In this document: one piece after another, positions 8,009 through 16,549 of the stretch
How positions within the stretch are numbered: position 1 is the stretch's first letter
Layout of the letters: each line of letters starts with the position of its first letter
Assembly (NCBI GenBank): GCA_021812785.1
Contig: JAKAMR010000002.1
Coordinates: 1-61,782 of the forward strand
From: Nitrospirota bacterium
GTDB taxonomy: Bacteria; Nitrospirota; Thermodesulfovibrionia; Thermodesulfovibrionales; JdFR-88
Direction of reading: 5' to 3'
Length of the DNA stretch: 61,782 nt
Made by a program: the position numbers and the translations under genes
The notes under the pieces: generated by a model
Databases searched by the model: none
The model's input: the letters and a program-made list of their open reading frames with translations, nothing else
Told to the model about the DNA's origin: nothing

Positions 8009-9115
8009 ATGAAATTGGAGAAGATACGCATTTTTGTGCTTATTTTTGCCGTCCTGGGTGCGGGGTTATGGCTCACCAATTGCGGAGGCGGCGGAGGGAC
8101 TTCATCCTCAACCGGGTCAGCCGGGTTGTTTATGACGGACGATGCTTCCAGCTATCAGGACATAATCGCGGTTGTGAATTCGGTGACATTCCTTAATTCC
8201 GGAAACGGGGACTCCTGCGAGGTTTTTCCCAACGCATCCACTTCCGGCCCCGCCACGGTCAACCTTTCCAACCTCTCGAACGTGCTAGCTCTTATAAGCA
8301 CCGGTAACTGCCCTTCGGAATCATTCAACAGGGTCAAGGTAGTGTTCAGCAACACGGTGGGGCTCACCAACTCAGCCGGAACAAGCAGCGGATGCGCATT
8401 TGCTGGCTTCAGCCAGGGGCAGCCCGCGCCGGACACGCTTTCCTGCAGCGGAAATAACTGCACCATGGAGGTAAACGGAGCAGTCAACGTGCTTGCCAAC
8501 CAGAACAACCGCGCCGCTCTTGATTTTGTCCTCAAGGATTTCAATGTGACCGGATTCGGCCAGCCAAACTGTTCCGTGACGATGAGGGTAAGCCCTCTTA
8601 ACGCATCTCAAATGGACCAGAAGGGTTTTGTCTCCGGCATAAACGGGACTATCTCCAACGCCGTCGATAACACCGTAACGATAAATACGGGGACGAGATC
8701 CTTCCTTGTGAACACCACAGCCAGCGGGCAGACAGGTTTTCCGGGGCTCATGCAGTTTGCCAGGACAAACGGGTTGCCGGCACAGGCCAACTGTACAAGT
8801 TTCGATTTCAACGCCGGAAGCTGCCAGTCCAGCCAGGTGCTGGCAAGCCTCACCGGGACGGTCTCCGGGCTGAGCAATTCGGTCTCCACTTCAACATTCA
8901 CGCTTACCTTCAAAAGTGGGGCCATCACCGTGAGCGTTCCAACTGCACAGGTGGAAGGCCAACTGGTGAACGACAAGCTTGCCATCGTAAAGCTCTTGTC
9001 CCAGACCGGGAATAATTCTTATGCGGCTTCCCAGGTGGAGAGCCTGGCGGGCATGGGTGCAATGGGAACGCCCATGAATAACGGCATGCCTGGCGGCGGT
9101 ATGCCAATGATGTAA
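8009..9115 (+). CDS. DUF4382-domain lipoprotein (paralogue 2)
   Basis: Exported lipoprotein paralogous to 108-1364. The start at 8009 follows GGGGAGAGAG; a longer frame from 7940 lacks a site. A signal peptide ends in LTNC followed by Gly residues (lipobox), then a DUF4382 domain (GLFMTDDAS, LSNVLALIST, FNRVKVVFSN), conserved cysteines and the shared block SCSGNNCTM. The C-terminus ends in a short Gly/Met-rich tail instead of the long Ser/Gly tail of its paralogue. Tandem 23-bp repeats upstream suggest its own regulation. Function unknown; a cell-surface role is inferred from the lipid anchor. Confidence 0.85.
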   Translation: MKLEKIRIFVLIFAVLGAGLWLTNCGGGGGTSSSTGSAGLFMTDDASSYQDIIAVVNSVTFLNSGNGDSCEVFPNASTSGPATVNLSNLSNVLALISTGNCPSESFNRVKVVFSNTVGLTNSAGTSSGCAFAGFSQGQPAPDTLSCSGNNCTMEVNGAVNVLANQNNRAALDFVLKDFNVTGFGQPNCSVTMRVSPLNASQMDQKGFVSGINGTISNAVDNTVTINTGTRSFLVNTTASGQTGFPGLMQFARTNGLPAQANCTSFDFNAGSCQSSQVLASLTGTVSGLSNSVSTSTFTLTFKSGAITVSVPTAQVEGQLVNDKLAIVKLLSQTGNNSYAASQVESLAGMGAMGTPMNNGMPGGGMPMM

Positions 9116-9142
9116 GAAAAAGAGAAAAGGAAAAAATATGCA

Positions 9143-9175
9143 AGGGCCGCCTCAATTTCATAGTGAGGCGGCCCT
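9143..9175 (+). terminator. Hairpin terminator after DUF4382 gene
   Basis: AGGGCCGCCTCA pairs perfectly with TGAGGCGGCCCT around a 9-nt loop, 28 bp after the stop codon. The following sequence is only moderately T-rich. Confidence 0.65.
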
Positions 9176-9324
9176 ATTCAATTCAAAAAGACCTTCCGGC
9201 AAACCAAATATCTGCATTCTTTTAAAAAGCCTTAGCCAATCACAGATTTTCATTTACATTTACGCGCTTTATTTTATAAACTAAGATGTTTAAAAAATAA
9301 ACTGCCGATGGTCTTGGAAGGATC

Positions 9325-11559
9325 TTGAAAATTAGAAAGCTCTGGCTGCCTCCGGCCCCGCTTATCGACAGCTTCAAAGTCAGCGTCGAATCGAGACTTG
9401 CCCCCCGTTTCGCAAAAATAATTTTCCTGGCCTTCCTGGCTGAAATGGCCGCCATGTACCTTGCAGCCCATTTGAGCATCCGGGGTTATCTTCTGAAAGG
9501 TCTTGTAGATTCCGCTGTCATCAGTTTCATCCTGTTCCCAGGCCTGTACCTGTTCATTTACGCGGACATGGAGAGGGCTGAAGCAGAGATCAAAAGGCAG
9601 GCGCTTCAGCAGGAAACAGCGGCAAGGCTGGGGCAGATCGCCCTGTCCGGCATTCCCATAAACGATCTCCTTAATGAATCCGTTCTTGAAACGGCGAAGG
9701 TACTGGACGTGGAATTTTGCAAGGTGCTTGAACTGAAGGAGGACGGCAGCGGGTTGCTGCTGCGGCATGGGGTTGGCTGGAAAGAAGGCCTTATCGGGAG
9801 CGCCATTGTCGATTCCAGCGCAAACTCTCAGGCGGGCTATACGTTACTGTCCAGGGAGCCTGTTATTGTGAAGTATCTGCCGGATGAGAAGCGCTTTCAT
9901 GGCCCGCAGCTTCTTTTTGATCACGGGATAGTAAGCGGCATGAGCGTGGTCATTGGAACTCCGGAACGGCCTTATGGGGTTTTGGGCGCGCACTCTTCAC
10001 GCCGGAGGACATTCTCCAAGGATGAAGTGAATTTTCTCCTCTCCGTCTCAAACGTGCTTGCCGGGGCGATAGAGCGCAAAAGATCGGAGGAGGACATCAG
10101 CCAGAGCAAGCACGACTGGGAGGACACCTTCAACAGCATAACCGACATGATCACCATTCATGATTGCGATTTCAATATTATAGCAGCCAACAAGGCTGCC
10201 CAAAAGATCCTCCGCCTCCCCTTCCTGGAGAAAAAACCTGATGCAAAATGCTTCAAATATTATCATGGCGCTTTGAATGCCCCGGCCGGCTGCCCCAGCT
10301 GCTCCTGTCTTAAATCGGGACAACGCGGGACGTTCGAGCTGTTTGAGCCGCACCTGAACATGTTCATAGAGATAAGAGCGGTCCCCAGGATAGACCGCAA
10401 TGACAAGACGGTCGGGTTGATCCACATAGTAAGGGACATCACTGAGCGCAAAAAGTCTGAAGAATTGATGAAAGGCCAATATGAGCGAATGGCCGCGCTC
10501 AGGTCAATAGATGCGGCCATAAACTCCTCGCTGGACATGAAAGTCACTTTGAACATGATCCTTGAGCAAATAACCGCCCAGTTGAAGGTGGATGCCGCGG
10601 ATGTGCTCCTCTTCGATTCCCATGCCATGACCCTTAGTTATGCGGCCGGCCGGGAGATAAGGACAAAGATGGGGGAAGGCGCCATCGCCGTGGAATCATT
10701 GCCTGCCGGAAAGGCGGTGATGGAAAACATGATCATAAAGGCGCCCGATCTGGCTGGCAACGATGGCCGCATTTCTGAAATATTCAGAGAGGACGGGTTC
10801 AAGGCATATTTCGCGGTCCCTCTGACGGCAAAGGGACAGGTGAAAGGCGTGCTGGAGATATTCCATCGCAGCCCCCTGAAGCCGGACCCCGAGTGGCTAA
10901 ATTTTCTTGAGCTTCTTGGCGGGCAGGTGGCCATAGCGTTAGACAATATATCCATGTTCAATAATCTGCAGCGCTCGAATTTTGAGCTGCTGCTTGCGTA
11001 TGACAGGACCATAGAGGGCTGGGCCCGCGCGCTTGACTACAGGGACAAGGAGACGGAAGGCCATTCGAGAAGGGTCACGAACCTGGCGATAAGGATAGCC
11101 CAGGCAATGGGCATCCAGGGGGAAGACCTTATCCACATAAGGCGCGGCGCCCTTCTTCACGACATTGGAAAACTGGGCGTGCCGGACTCCATACTCCTGA
11201 AGATGGGAAAACTCACCCAGGAGGAATGGCAGGTAATGAAAAAACATCCCGAGACCGCCGCCGAACTGCTCTCGCAGATACCGTTTCTTAAACCGGCGAT
11301 GGACATCCCGTATTGCCATCACGAAAAGTGGGACGGCACCGGTTACCCAAGGGGGCTCAAGGGCGAACAGATTCCTCTTGCGGCAAGAATATTCGCCATC
11401 GTGGATGTCTGGGACGCTCTTCATTCCGACCGCCCTTATCGTGCCGCCTGGACTAAGCGGATGGTCATAGACCATATCCGCGCTCTCTCCGGGCAGCATT
11501 TTGACCCGCAACTGGTCGACATCTCCCTGAAAGTCCTTTCAGAGTCCGCCAACGGCTGA
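9325..11559 (+). CDS. GAF-PAS-GAF-HD-GYP cyclic-di-GMP phosphodiesterase
   Basis: Membrane-linked signalling protein predicted to hydrolyse cyclic di-GMP. Two hydrophobic segments near residues 28-50 and 58-80 are followed by a GAF domain (about 95-245), a PAS domain (about 255-375) with a cysteine-rich loop (CPSCSC), a second GAF domain (about 385-540) and a C-terminal HD-GYP domain (about 545-740). The catalytic signatures are complete: GHSRRV, LLHDIGKLGVPD, HHEKWDGTGYP. It starts at a TTG preceded by GGAAGGA. The convergent PilZ-receiver gene next door encodes a likely cyclic-di-GMP effector, so this region may form a small local network. The cysteine loop in PAS could bind a metal or sense redox state, which is inference. 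Confidence 0.9.
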   Translation: MKIRKLWLPPAPLIDSFKVSVESRLAPRFAKIIFLAFLAEMAAMYLAAHLSIRGYLLKGLVDSAVISFILFPGLYLFIYADMERAEAEIKRQALQQETAARLGQIALSGIPINDLLNESVLETAKVLDVEFCKVLELKEDGSGLLLRHGVGWKEGLIGSAIVDSSANSQAGYTLLSREPVIVKYLPDEKRFHGPQLLFDHGIVSGMSVVIGTPERPYGVLGAHSSRRRTFSKDEVNFLLSVSNVLAGAIERKRSEEDISQSKHDWEDTFNSITDMITIHDCDFNIIAANKAAQKILRLPFLEKKPDAKCFKYYHGALNAPAGCPSCSCLKSGQRGTFELFEPHLNMFIEIRAVPRIDRNDKTVGLIHIVRDITERKKSEELMKGQYERMAALRSIDAAINSSLDMKVTLNMILEQITAQLKVDAADVLLFDSHAMTLSYAAGREIRTKMGEGAIAVESLPAGKAVMENMIIKAPDLAGNDGRISEIFREDGFKAYFAVPLTAKGQVKGVLEIFHRSPLKPDPEWLNFLELLGGQVAIALDNISMFNNLQRSNFELLLAYDRTIEGWARALDYRDKETEGHSRRVTNLAIRIAQAMGIQGEDLIHIRRGALLHDIGKLGVPDSILLKMGKLTQEEWQVMKKHPETAAELLSQIPFLKPAMDIPYCHHEKWDGTGYPRGLKGEQIPLAARIFAIVDVWDALHSDRPYRAAWTKRMVIDHIRALSGQHFDPQLVDISLKVLSESANG

Positions 11560-11590
11560 AAAACCCCGTTCTTTTTATTTTTCCGGTCTT

Positions 11591-12313
11591 TCAGTTCAGG
11601 TAAAATTTTATCCTTTCGGTCAGCTTGGCCGGGGACGTAAATGTTCTTGGCATGAACTCTGTCGCCCCGATCTTCATGGCTTTTTCCATATCGTCCCTGG
11701 ATGATTTGGCGGACAGGACCAGTATCGGAATGGTTTCCGTTTCCGGACTGGACCTTATTTTGGAAACCATCTCAAAACCGTCAGAGCCCGGCTGGTATAT
11801 ATCCATCAGCACCAGGTCAACCCGCCCATCGGAGATCACGCCCATGGCGGCCTCATGGTCTTCAGCCTCCAATAATGTAAAACCCTCCAGAACGATCTTG
11901 CTCCCGTACACCTTTCTGGTCATGGCGTTGCCGTCTATTATGAGCACTTTTTTCCGGGCCTGCCCACTGGGCGCGTTCTTTTGCCTTCTCAGGAATTCAC
12001 AGAGAATTTTCTTCTGATCAAGCGTCATGTTCAGGAACATAAGCCCCATTCCCACGCCTGGCTTTGAATGCTGAACACGCGTGCTTATGAAAACGGTGCC
12101 CTTGTCCAGGGGCAGCGAAATGAACACCGTGCTTCCCAACTGGAAATTCCGGCCGGTATGGATGTAAATGCCCTGTTCGCTCAGGTCAAGGCCCGTTGCG
12201 CTTATCGCGTTATTGAGCACGACCTCCTTTTTTATAATTACCCTTGGCTCCCTTCGTCTTTCAACCAATTTATGGACCTCCCAAAATTGAATATCGTCCA
12301 TATGAGAACGCAA
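11591..12313 (-). CDS. PilZ-receiver two-domain protein
   Basis: Cytoplasmic protein joining a cyclic-di-GMP-binding PilZ domain to a CheY-like receiver. PilZ motifs are complete: R20xxxR24 and D43xSxxG48. In the receiver the phospho-acceptor is D171 (LVLMDIYQPGSDG), but the acidic pair is reduced to one residue (IID127-G128) and the conserved lysine of the KPF motif appears as Arg223 (MPRTF). Phosphorylation may therefore be weak or absent, although the phospho-acceptor remains. It lies between an HD-GYP protein and a HisKA_2 kinase and is the only receiver nearby, so these may act together. Convergent with the HD-GYP gene. Confidence 0.85.
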   Translation of the reverse strand: MRSHMDDIQFWEVHKLVERRREPRVIIKKEVVLNNAISATGLDLSEQGIYIHTGRNFQLGSTVFISLPLDKGTVFISTRVQHSKPGVGMGLMFLNMTLDQKKILCEFLRRQKNAPSGQARKKVLIIDGNAMTRKVYGSKIVLEGFTLLEAEDHEAAMGVISDGRVDLVLMDIYQPGSDGFEMVSKIRSSPETETIPILVLSAKSSRDDMEKAMKIGATEFMPRTFTSPAKLTERIKFYLN

Positions 12314-12657
12314 TTTCCATGCCTATCGTCCCCCTGAATTTGCGAAGAATCAAAAACACATTTAAAAATAAGTGTTTTTAGGCTTCGACCGGAATTGGGC
12401 AAAAAAAAAGACCTTTGAATGTGCCCAAATAGGACCGTCGTGCAACTGGAAATAATTGCAGGCCCACGGAGACGGGAGGAAATAATTTCCTGCCCGGATT
12501 TTGACGACCCCTTGCTCCATCACGAACAAAAAAATTGTATTTCAAGGGCCCAGGCTTTGTCAGACGCTAGCTTTTTATTTTTAAATTCACAATGTTAGGT
12601 TTCTTAAAGTTGCAAATTAAGTCATTGCGCTTAGACTTTAATTAGAGGATATAACCT
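12314..12657. other. Divergent regulatory region
   Basis: Contains an AT-rich inverted repeat (AAAAACAC at 12352-12359 with GTGTTTTT at 12372-12379) and two direct repeats of 18 bp with a period of 30 bp (12448-12465 and 12478-12495, core GGAAATAATT). These could be operators for the divergent PilZ-receiver gene or the kinase gene. No reading frame is evident. Confidence 0.4.
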
Positions 12658-14115
12658 ATGATACTCATATATTTTTTATATAGTTTCCCCTTCTTCATAC
12701 TGGCCCTGATCATACTCATACACATAAACAGAGAGAGCCAGTTTGCCTTTGCAAAGAACCTATGGCTTTTAGCGGTCTTTGCGATCACGCAGGGCATTCA
12801 TGAAATGACGGAGATGTTTGCCGGTTTCACGGAGCCTTCTGTCCGTTCCCTTAATCTTGCCGATGCAATTACCCTGGCTATCTCGTTTTATTGCCTCATT
12901 CAGTTCGGCATCAGCACCATAGTCGGGGTCAGCGCCGTTGACTACGGCAAAAAAGGTCAAAAAAATCAAAAAAGCGGGAAAAACTGGCGTTTTAATTTGA
13001 TCCCACTTATATTGGGCGCATCCTGGCTAATTATACTGATAGCAAACCAGTATAACTTCTACACCGGCAAGTACGGCGGGTTGGGCGATGTCTTCGCACG
13101 ATACCTTTTAGGGCTTCCCGGTTGCTTCCTTACGGCGTACGCCCTGGTCCTGCAGCGGTCAGAGGTCAAGAAGGCAGCCAACCATGTATTTCAAAGATCT
13201 TTGACGATGGCATCAGCGGGCTTTGCATTTTATGGGCTATTGTCAGGGCTTGTGGTGCCCCAGGCAAGCTTCTTCCCTGCATCCATTCTCAATTATGCGG
13301 CATTTCTGCATAAAACCGGTCTGCCGGTCCAGCTTGCCCGCGCATTTGCAGGGGCATTTATCGCATATAACATGCTCAAAGTCATACGGCTATTTGAATG
13401 GGAGGCATCGGATGCCGCCAGAAGGGAAAACGAGTATCTCCAGGAAAAGATAAAGGAACGGACAGGCGAGCTTGAGAGGGCCAACAGTGAAAAGGAAACC
13501 CTTTTGCGGGAACTTTACCATCGCACAAAAAACAACATGCAGCTGATATCCAGCCTTATCGGCCTTCAATCAAAATATGTGAAGGATGAGCGGTCCCTGC
13601 AGATGTTAATGGATTCACAAAACAGGATCCAGGCCATGTCCATGGTACATGAAAAGCTCTATCAGTCCGGAAATCTTTCTGATATAACCGTAAAGGAATA
13701 CATAGAAGAACTGGCCAAAGCCCTGATGGCAAGCTACCACCTCCAGCAGCGGGTGGCTCTGAAGCTGGACATAGACGATATTCGTTTGAATATCGATATG
13801 GCAGTGCCGTGCGGATTGATCATAAACGAACTGATGACAAACTCCCTGAAATATGCCTTCCCAGGGGGCAGGACCGGGGAGGTCTTTATAGCTTTTCACA
13901 GGCTCAATGGCAACAAGGTGAAACTGGTGTTTGCGGACAACGGCACAGGGATACCGCATGATTTCGACCTCACGCAGGCAAAGAGCCTGGGGCTCAAGCT
14001 TTTATACAACCTGGCCACAAAACAGCTCCATGGGGACGTGCGGCTCGATTGCCGGCGCGGCTGCCGGTATGAAATAACCTTTGAGACAAACTGCCTTTCG
14101 CAATGCGGCCCTTGA
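12658..14115 (+). CDS. Membrane sensor histidine kinase, HisKA_2 family (second copy)
   Basis: Inner-membrane sensor kinase with six to seven hydrophobic segments in residues 1-245, a short coiled coil, then HisKA_2 with the acceptor histidine in LYHRTKNNMQ (His288) and a HATPase domain (INELMTNSLKYAF, ADNGTGIP). The catalytic half closely matches that of the kinase at 5138-6562, while the sensor half is different, with a Lys/Asn/Gln-rich cytoplasmic loop (about 98-110). The start is preceded by AGAGGA about 10 nt upstream. The sensed signal is unknown. A pair of sigma-54 enhancer-like sites lies just downstream but belongs to the next gene. Confidence 0.9.
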   Translation: MILIYFLYSFPFFILALIILIHINRESQFAFAKNLWLLAVFAITQGIHEMTEMFAGFTEPSVRSLNLADAITLAISFYCLIQFGISTIVGVSAVDYGKKGQKNQKSGKNWRFNLIPLILGASWLIILIANQYNFYTGKYGGLGDVFARYLLGLPGCFLTAYALVLQRSEVKKAANHVFQRSLTMASAGFAFYGLLSGLVVPQASFFPASILNYAAFLHKTGLPVQLARAFAGAFIAYNMLKVIRLFEWEASDAARRENEYLQEKIKERTGELERANSEKETLLRELYHRTKNNMQLISSLIGLQSKYVKDERSLQMLMDSQNRIQAMSMVHEKLYQSGNLSDITVKEYIEELAKALMASYHLQQRVALKLDIDDIRLNIDMAVPCGLIINELMTNSLKYAFPGGRTGEVFIAFHRLNGNKVKLVFADNGTGIPHDFDLTQAKSLGLKLLYNLATKQLHGDVRLDCRRGCRYEITFETNCLSQCGP

Positions 14116-14260
14116 GCCCCGGCAGCCAATGGCGCGGAATTCCGCATCACGTTTAAAAATATAAAATGATCATGCGCCAATAAGCCTGGCAAAACAAAAA
14201 GCGAAAAAATAAAAAAATCGAATCGCCAGGCGGACGGTCCGCCAATCATGCCGCATACTT

Positions 14261-14297
14261 TGACATTATAAGTCAGATTTTTTGACGCTTTTTGTCA
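14261..14297 (+). promoter_or_regulatory. Two perfect TGAC-N7-GTCA enhancer sites
   Basis: Perfect palindromic sites at 14261-14275 and 14283-14297, centres 22 bp apart. The second is centred about 60 bp upstream of the -24 GG of the sigma-54-type promoter at 14349. The same arrangement occurs at 2753-2854. A separate perfect palindrome (GGCGGAC, G, GTCCGCC) lies just upstream at 14229-14243. Confidence 0.7.
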
Positions 14298-14348
14298 CGC
14301 TTCCCACAAAAAACCTTTAAAACCTCCCGCATATCCATAATTCTCCCC

Positions 14349-14364
14349 TGGCACAAATTATGCT
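14349..14364 (+). promoter_or_regulatory. Sigma-54 (RpoN) -24/-12 promoter
   Basis: TGGCACAAATTATGCT matches TGGCAC-N5-TTGCW with one mismatch, and the GG/GC spacing is exact. The expected transcription start is near 14374, about 75 nt before the L,D-transpeptidase start codon. Confidence 0.78.
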
Positions 14365-14447
14365 ATCACAAATTAAGCAAATATGACTGAAAAATCATTC
14401 GGGCCGTTTTTCCATCTTGGCGGGCCCGCAGCATTCAGGGAAGGAAA

Positions 14448-15041
14448 ATGCATTTTTTGTCATTTCATATGCGGCAGCAAGGCAGCTTGAGAACTAAAAT
14501 AATTTGCTTTTCATCTCTGTCCGTCCTGGTTTTCTTTTATTTTGTTCTGTCAGCCCAATGCGCTGCCGCCCAATCGGATCATAGTGTGGATCATCGAGCG
14601 AATTATCGAACAACAGGCCGGAGGCCCTGCGATGCAAATGGGAACGGATTGGTCGTGGATACCGCCAGGCATCTTCTATGGATATGCCAGGACGGGAAAG
14701 ACGCCGGGGAATTCAGGGTGTCACTTGGCAGGGGCGGAGTGGATAAAACAAGGCGCGGGGACGGCAAGACCCCTCTGGGCGAGTATTCTCTCGGAAATCC
14801 CAGGCCCTCGCCACGCTTCGGCACATTCATTCCAATTGCTTATCCGACCCGCCGGGAGCTTGCGGAAGGCTATTCGGGCGGCGATGTGGGGGTCCATGGG
14901 CCCTCCCACATTTATACATGGTTCGAAAATACAGAGAACGACTGGACGCTGGGATGCATCGCGGTGGGCTCCGGGCATGAAATATTGAAGATAGCCAAAT
15001 GGGTCCGTGGACATCAGGGAAGCAAGATACTCATCAAATAA
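14448..15041 (+). CDS. L,D-transpeptidase (YkuD-type) family protein
   Basis: Exported cell-wall enzyme homologue of 197 residues. After a long signal segment (residues 1-42, ending near CAAAQ) comes a YkuD-type domain: LVVDTARHLLWI at the start, KTPLGEYSLG, the histidine region GVHGPSH and the catalytic cysteine in WTLGCIAV. The usual motif is SxGCxR; here it reads TLGCIA, so the arginine is absent, as in some endopeptidase-like family members. Such enzymes form 3-3 cross-links or attach or release lipoproteins on peptidoglycan. GGAAGG precedes the ATG. It is driven by the sigma-54-type promoter at 14349. Confidence 0.85.
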   Translation: MHFLSFHMRQQGSLRTKIICFSSLSVLVFFYFVLSAQCAAAQSDHSVDHRANYRTTGRRPCDANGNGLVVDTARHLLWICQDGKDAGEFRVSLGRGGVDKTRRGDGKTPLGEYSLGNPRPSPRFGTFIPIAYPTRRELAEGYSGGDVGVHGPSHIYTWFENTENDWTLGCIAVGSGHEILKIAKWVRGHQGSKILIK

Positions 15042-15098
15042 AAATGCTCGCTTTACCCGGAAGATCGATCCGGCGCAAATTGATTTTTTCAGTTGGGC

Positions 15099-15124
15099 AC
15101 CGGCATAATCAATGCCGGTTTTGT
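15099..15124 (+). terminator. Intrinsic terminator after L,D-transpeptidase
   Basis: ACCGGCAT pairs with ATGCCGGT around a 5-nt loop and is followed by TTTTG. Confidence 0.65.
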
Positions 15125-15192
15125 GGGCTTTGCATGAATAAACGGGAAAAACAGTATTTCTGCGGAAGTAAACATTAAGGAGGAGAGAGGGA

Positions 15193-15966
15193 ATGTTTAG
15201 AAGGGTTTTTGTAGTATTGTTTTTTGGCATTGTTGCCGTATTGGCGGCAGGCAGCGCATGGGCGGTCAGCCCGGCTTTTGAGTTGGAAGGACGCTACTGG
15301 GTAACCAGCCTTAGCGGGCACGTGCAGGTCTATGATTCATCGGCTACGGCAACGGATATCGATCTGAAGAATGACCTCAAGATAGGCAACAAGGACGTGC
15401 CCGACTTGCGCTTTACATGGCACACGGGAGAAGACAGCTGGCTCAGGCTGGACTATACCCACCTTTCATATAGCGGAGACAACCCGTCCCTGGCCTCGCA
15501 GATCGTTTTTCGAGGCCATACATACGATGTGAACACGCATGTTACAAGCTCCCTTAAAGTGGATTACGCAAGCCTGGACTGGGCCTGGCAGTTCATAAAC
15601 ATAAAAAACGTCTTGAAATTCGGCACACTCATATCAGCAAAGGGTTTCTGGACGGACGCCTCGATAGATGACGTTACCACTAATATAAGCGAATCCAAGA
15701 ACATTGACTTCGGTCTCCCCACCGTCGGCGCGGCCCTGGATATTAACCCTGTCAGCTTTGTGGACATATTCGGGGATTTCTCATGGATAACGGCAGGAAA
15801 GTACGGCCATATGTACGATACCGAAGGCGGCGTCAAGATAATCCCCATTAAATATTTAAGTATCACCGGGGGGTACAGGATATTCGACCTGACCGCCAAG
15901 GACAACTCGGATTTTGCAAGCGTGAAGATCGAGGGGCCCTTTGCCGGCGCGACCCTGCGGTTTTAG
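15193..15966 (+). CDS. Outer-membrane beta-barrel protein
   Basis: A 257-residue protein with a signal peptide (cleavage likely after SAWA) and alternating hydrophobic/polar strands ending in phenylalanine (GATLRF), the usual C-terminal signal for BAM-dependent insertion. Strand-like repeats such as DSWLRLDYTHLSYSG, FVDIFGDFSWITAG and YLSITGGYRIFDL support a small barrel of eight to ten strands. AAGGAGGAGAG precedes the ATG. It follows the L,D-transpeptidase gene but a terminator separates them, so it is probably independently transcribed. No specific family or substrate is recognised. Confidence 0.8.
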   Translation: MFRRVFVVLFFGIVAVLAAGSAWAVSPAFELEGRYWVTSLSGHVQVYDSSATATDIDLKNDLKIGNKDVPDLRFTWHTGEDSWLRLDYTHLSYSGDNPSLASQIVFRGHTYDVNTHVTSSLKVDYASLDWAWQFINIKNVLKFGTLISAKGFWTDASIDDVTTNISESKNIDFGLPTVGAALDINPVSFVDIFGDFSWITAGKYGHMYDTEGGVKIIPIKYLSITGGYRIFDLTAKDNSDFASVKIEGPFAGATLRF

Positions 15967-15991
15967 CCAAACAGGAAAAAGTTGAGCACAT

Positions 15992-16036
15992 GGGCAGGGA
16001 CTTTTGATTATCCAAATAAAAAAGCCCTGCCCTTTA
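15992..16036 (+). terminator. Terminator after the beta-barrel gene
   Basis: GGGCAGGG (15992-15999) pairs with CCCTGCCC (16025-16032), extended by CTTTT/AAAAAG on the inside, followed by a short T-run. Confidence 0.7.
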
Positions 16037-16549
16037 AAATGTTTTCGGGTTAATCAGGTTAAAAAAAAGGCGCTTCAGGATTCCGTGCGGAGGCGGACGG
16101 CATTCGCTTTGCCAGGTGTCGCCTCACCGTTTCGCTGGCATGTCCATATACCGCGCAGAGTTTATGAGTTGACCGCTGCATAATGTTACGCGCTCGCGCC
16201 ACCCGCTGCGCTCATACCATCCTCATGACGCATCCCCGTCTTCCTCTGTCAATTCCCTTTGAGTATTTTGTTTTACCGTTTGTTGCCCGTGCGGCCCTAA
16301 ACGGGTCGGGATATAATCGAAGATAGAAATAAAGAGGTTTTTTTCACAAAAAATTCATCTTTTAACTATATAGTTTAGATAAAATTTTTTTACGGTGACA
16401 CGGGTTACAGCAGTAGCCCGGGGAGTCGCTTAATCTATAACCTGCGGCAAAATGAAGCATTTCATATACCCTGCTTTTTATTGAAAATATTTTGCCGGTT
16501 CCCGTTACTCCAACTTAAAAACGATCACGATTAAAAAATGGAGGCAATC
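16037..16549. other. Long intergenic region with a GC-rich block
   Basis: About 510 bp without a convincing gene. Positions 16075-16250 are distinctly GC-rich and unlike the AT-rich flanks. The minus strand there has a 40-codon frame (start near 16183) without a ribosome-binding site or recognised family. From 16320 the sequence becomes AT-rich and probably holds the promoter of the next gene. Confidence 0.35.

Noticed and set aside
9190..9260. CCGGCAAACC...AAGCC as a possible riboswitch upstream of the HD-GYP gene
   Set aside because: No second helix or conserved core can be drawn; most of the stretch is unstructured AT-rich sequence.
16060..16185. 40-codon minus-strand frame in the GC-rich block (HASETVRRHL...)
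   Set aside because: No ribosome site and no recognised family; kept only as a noncoding observation.
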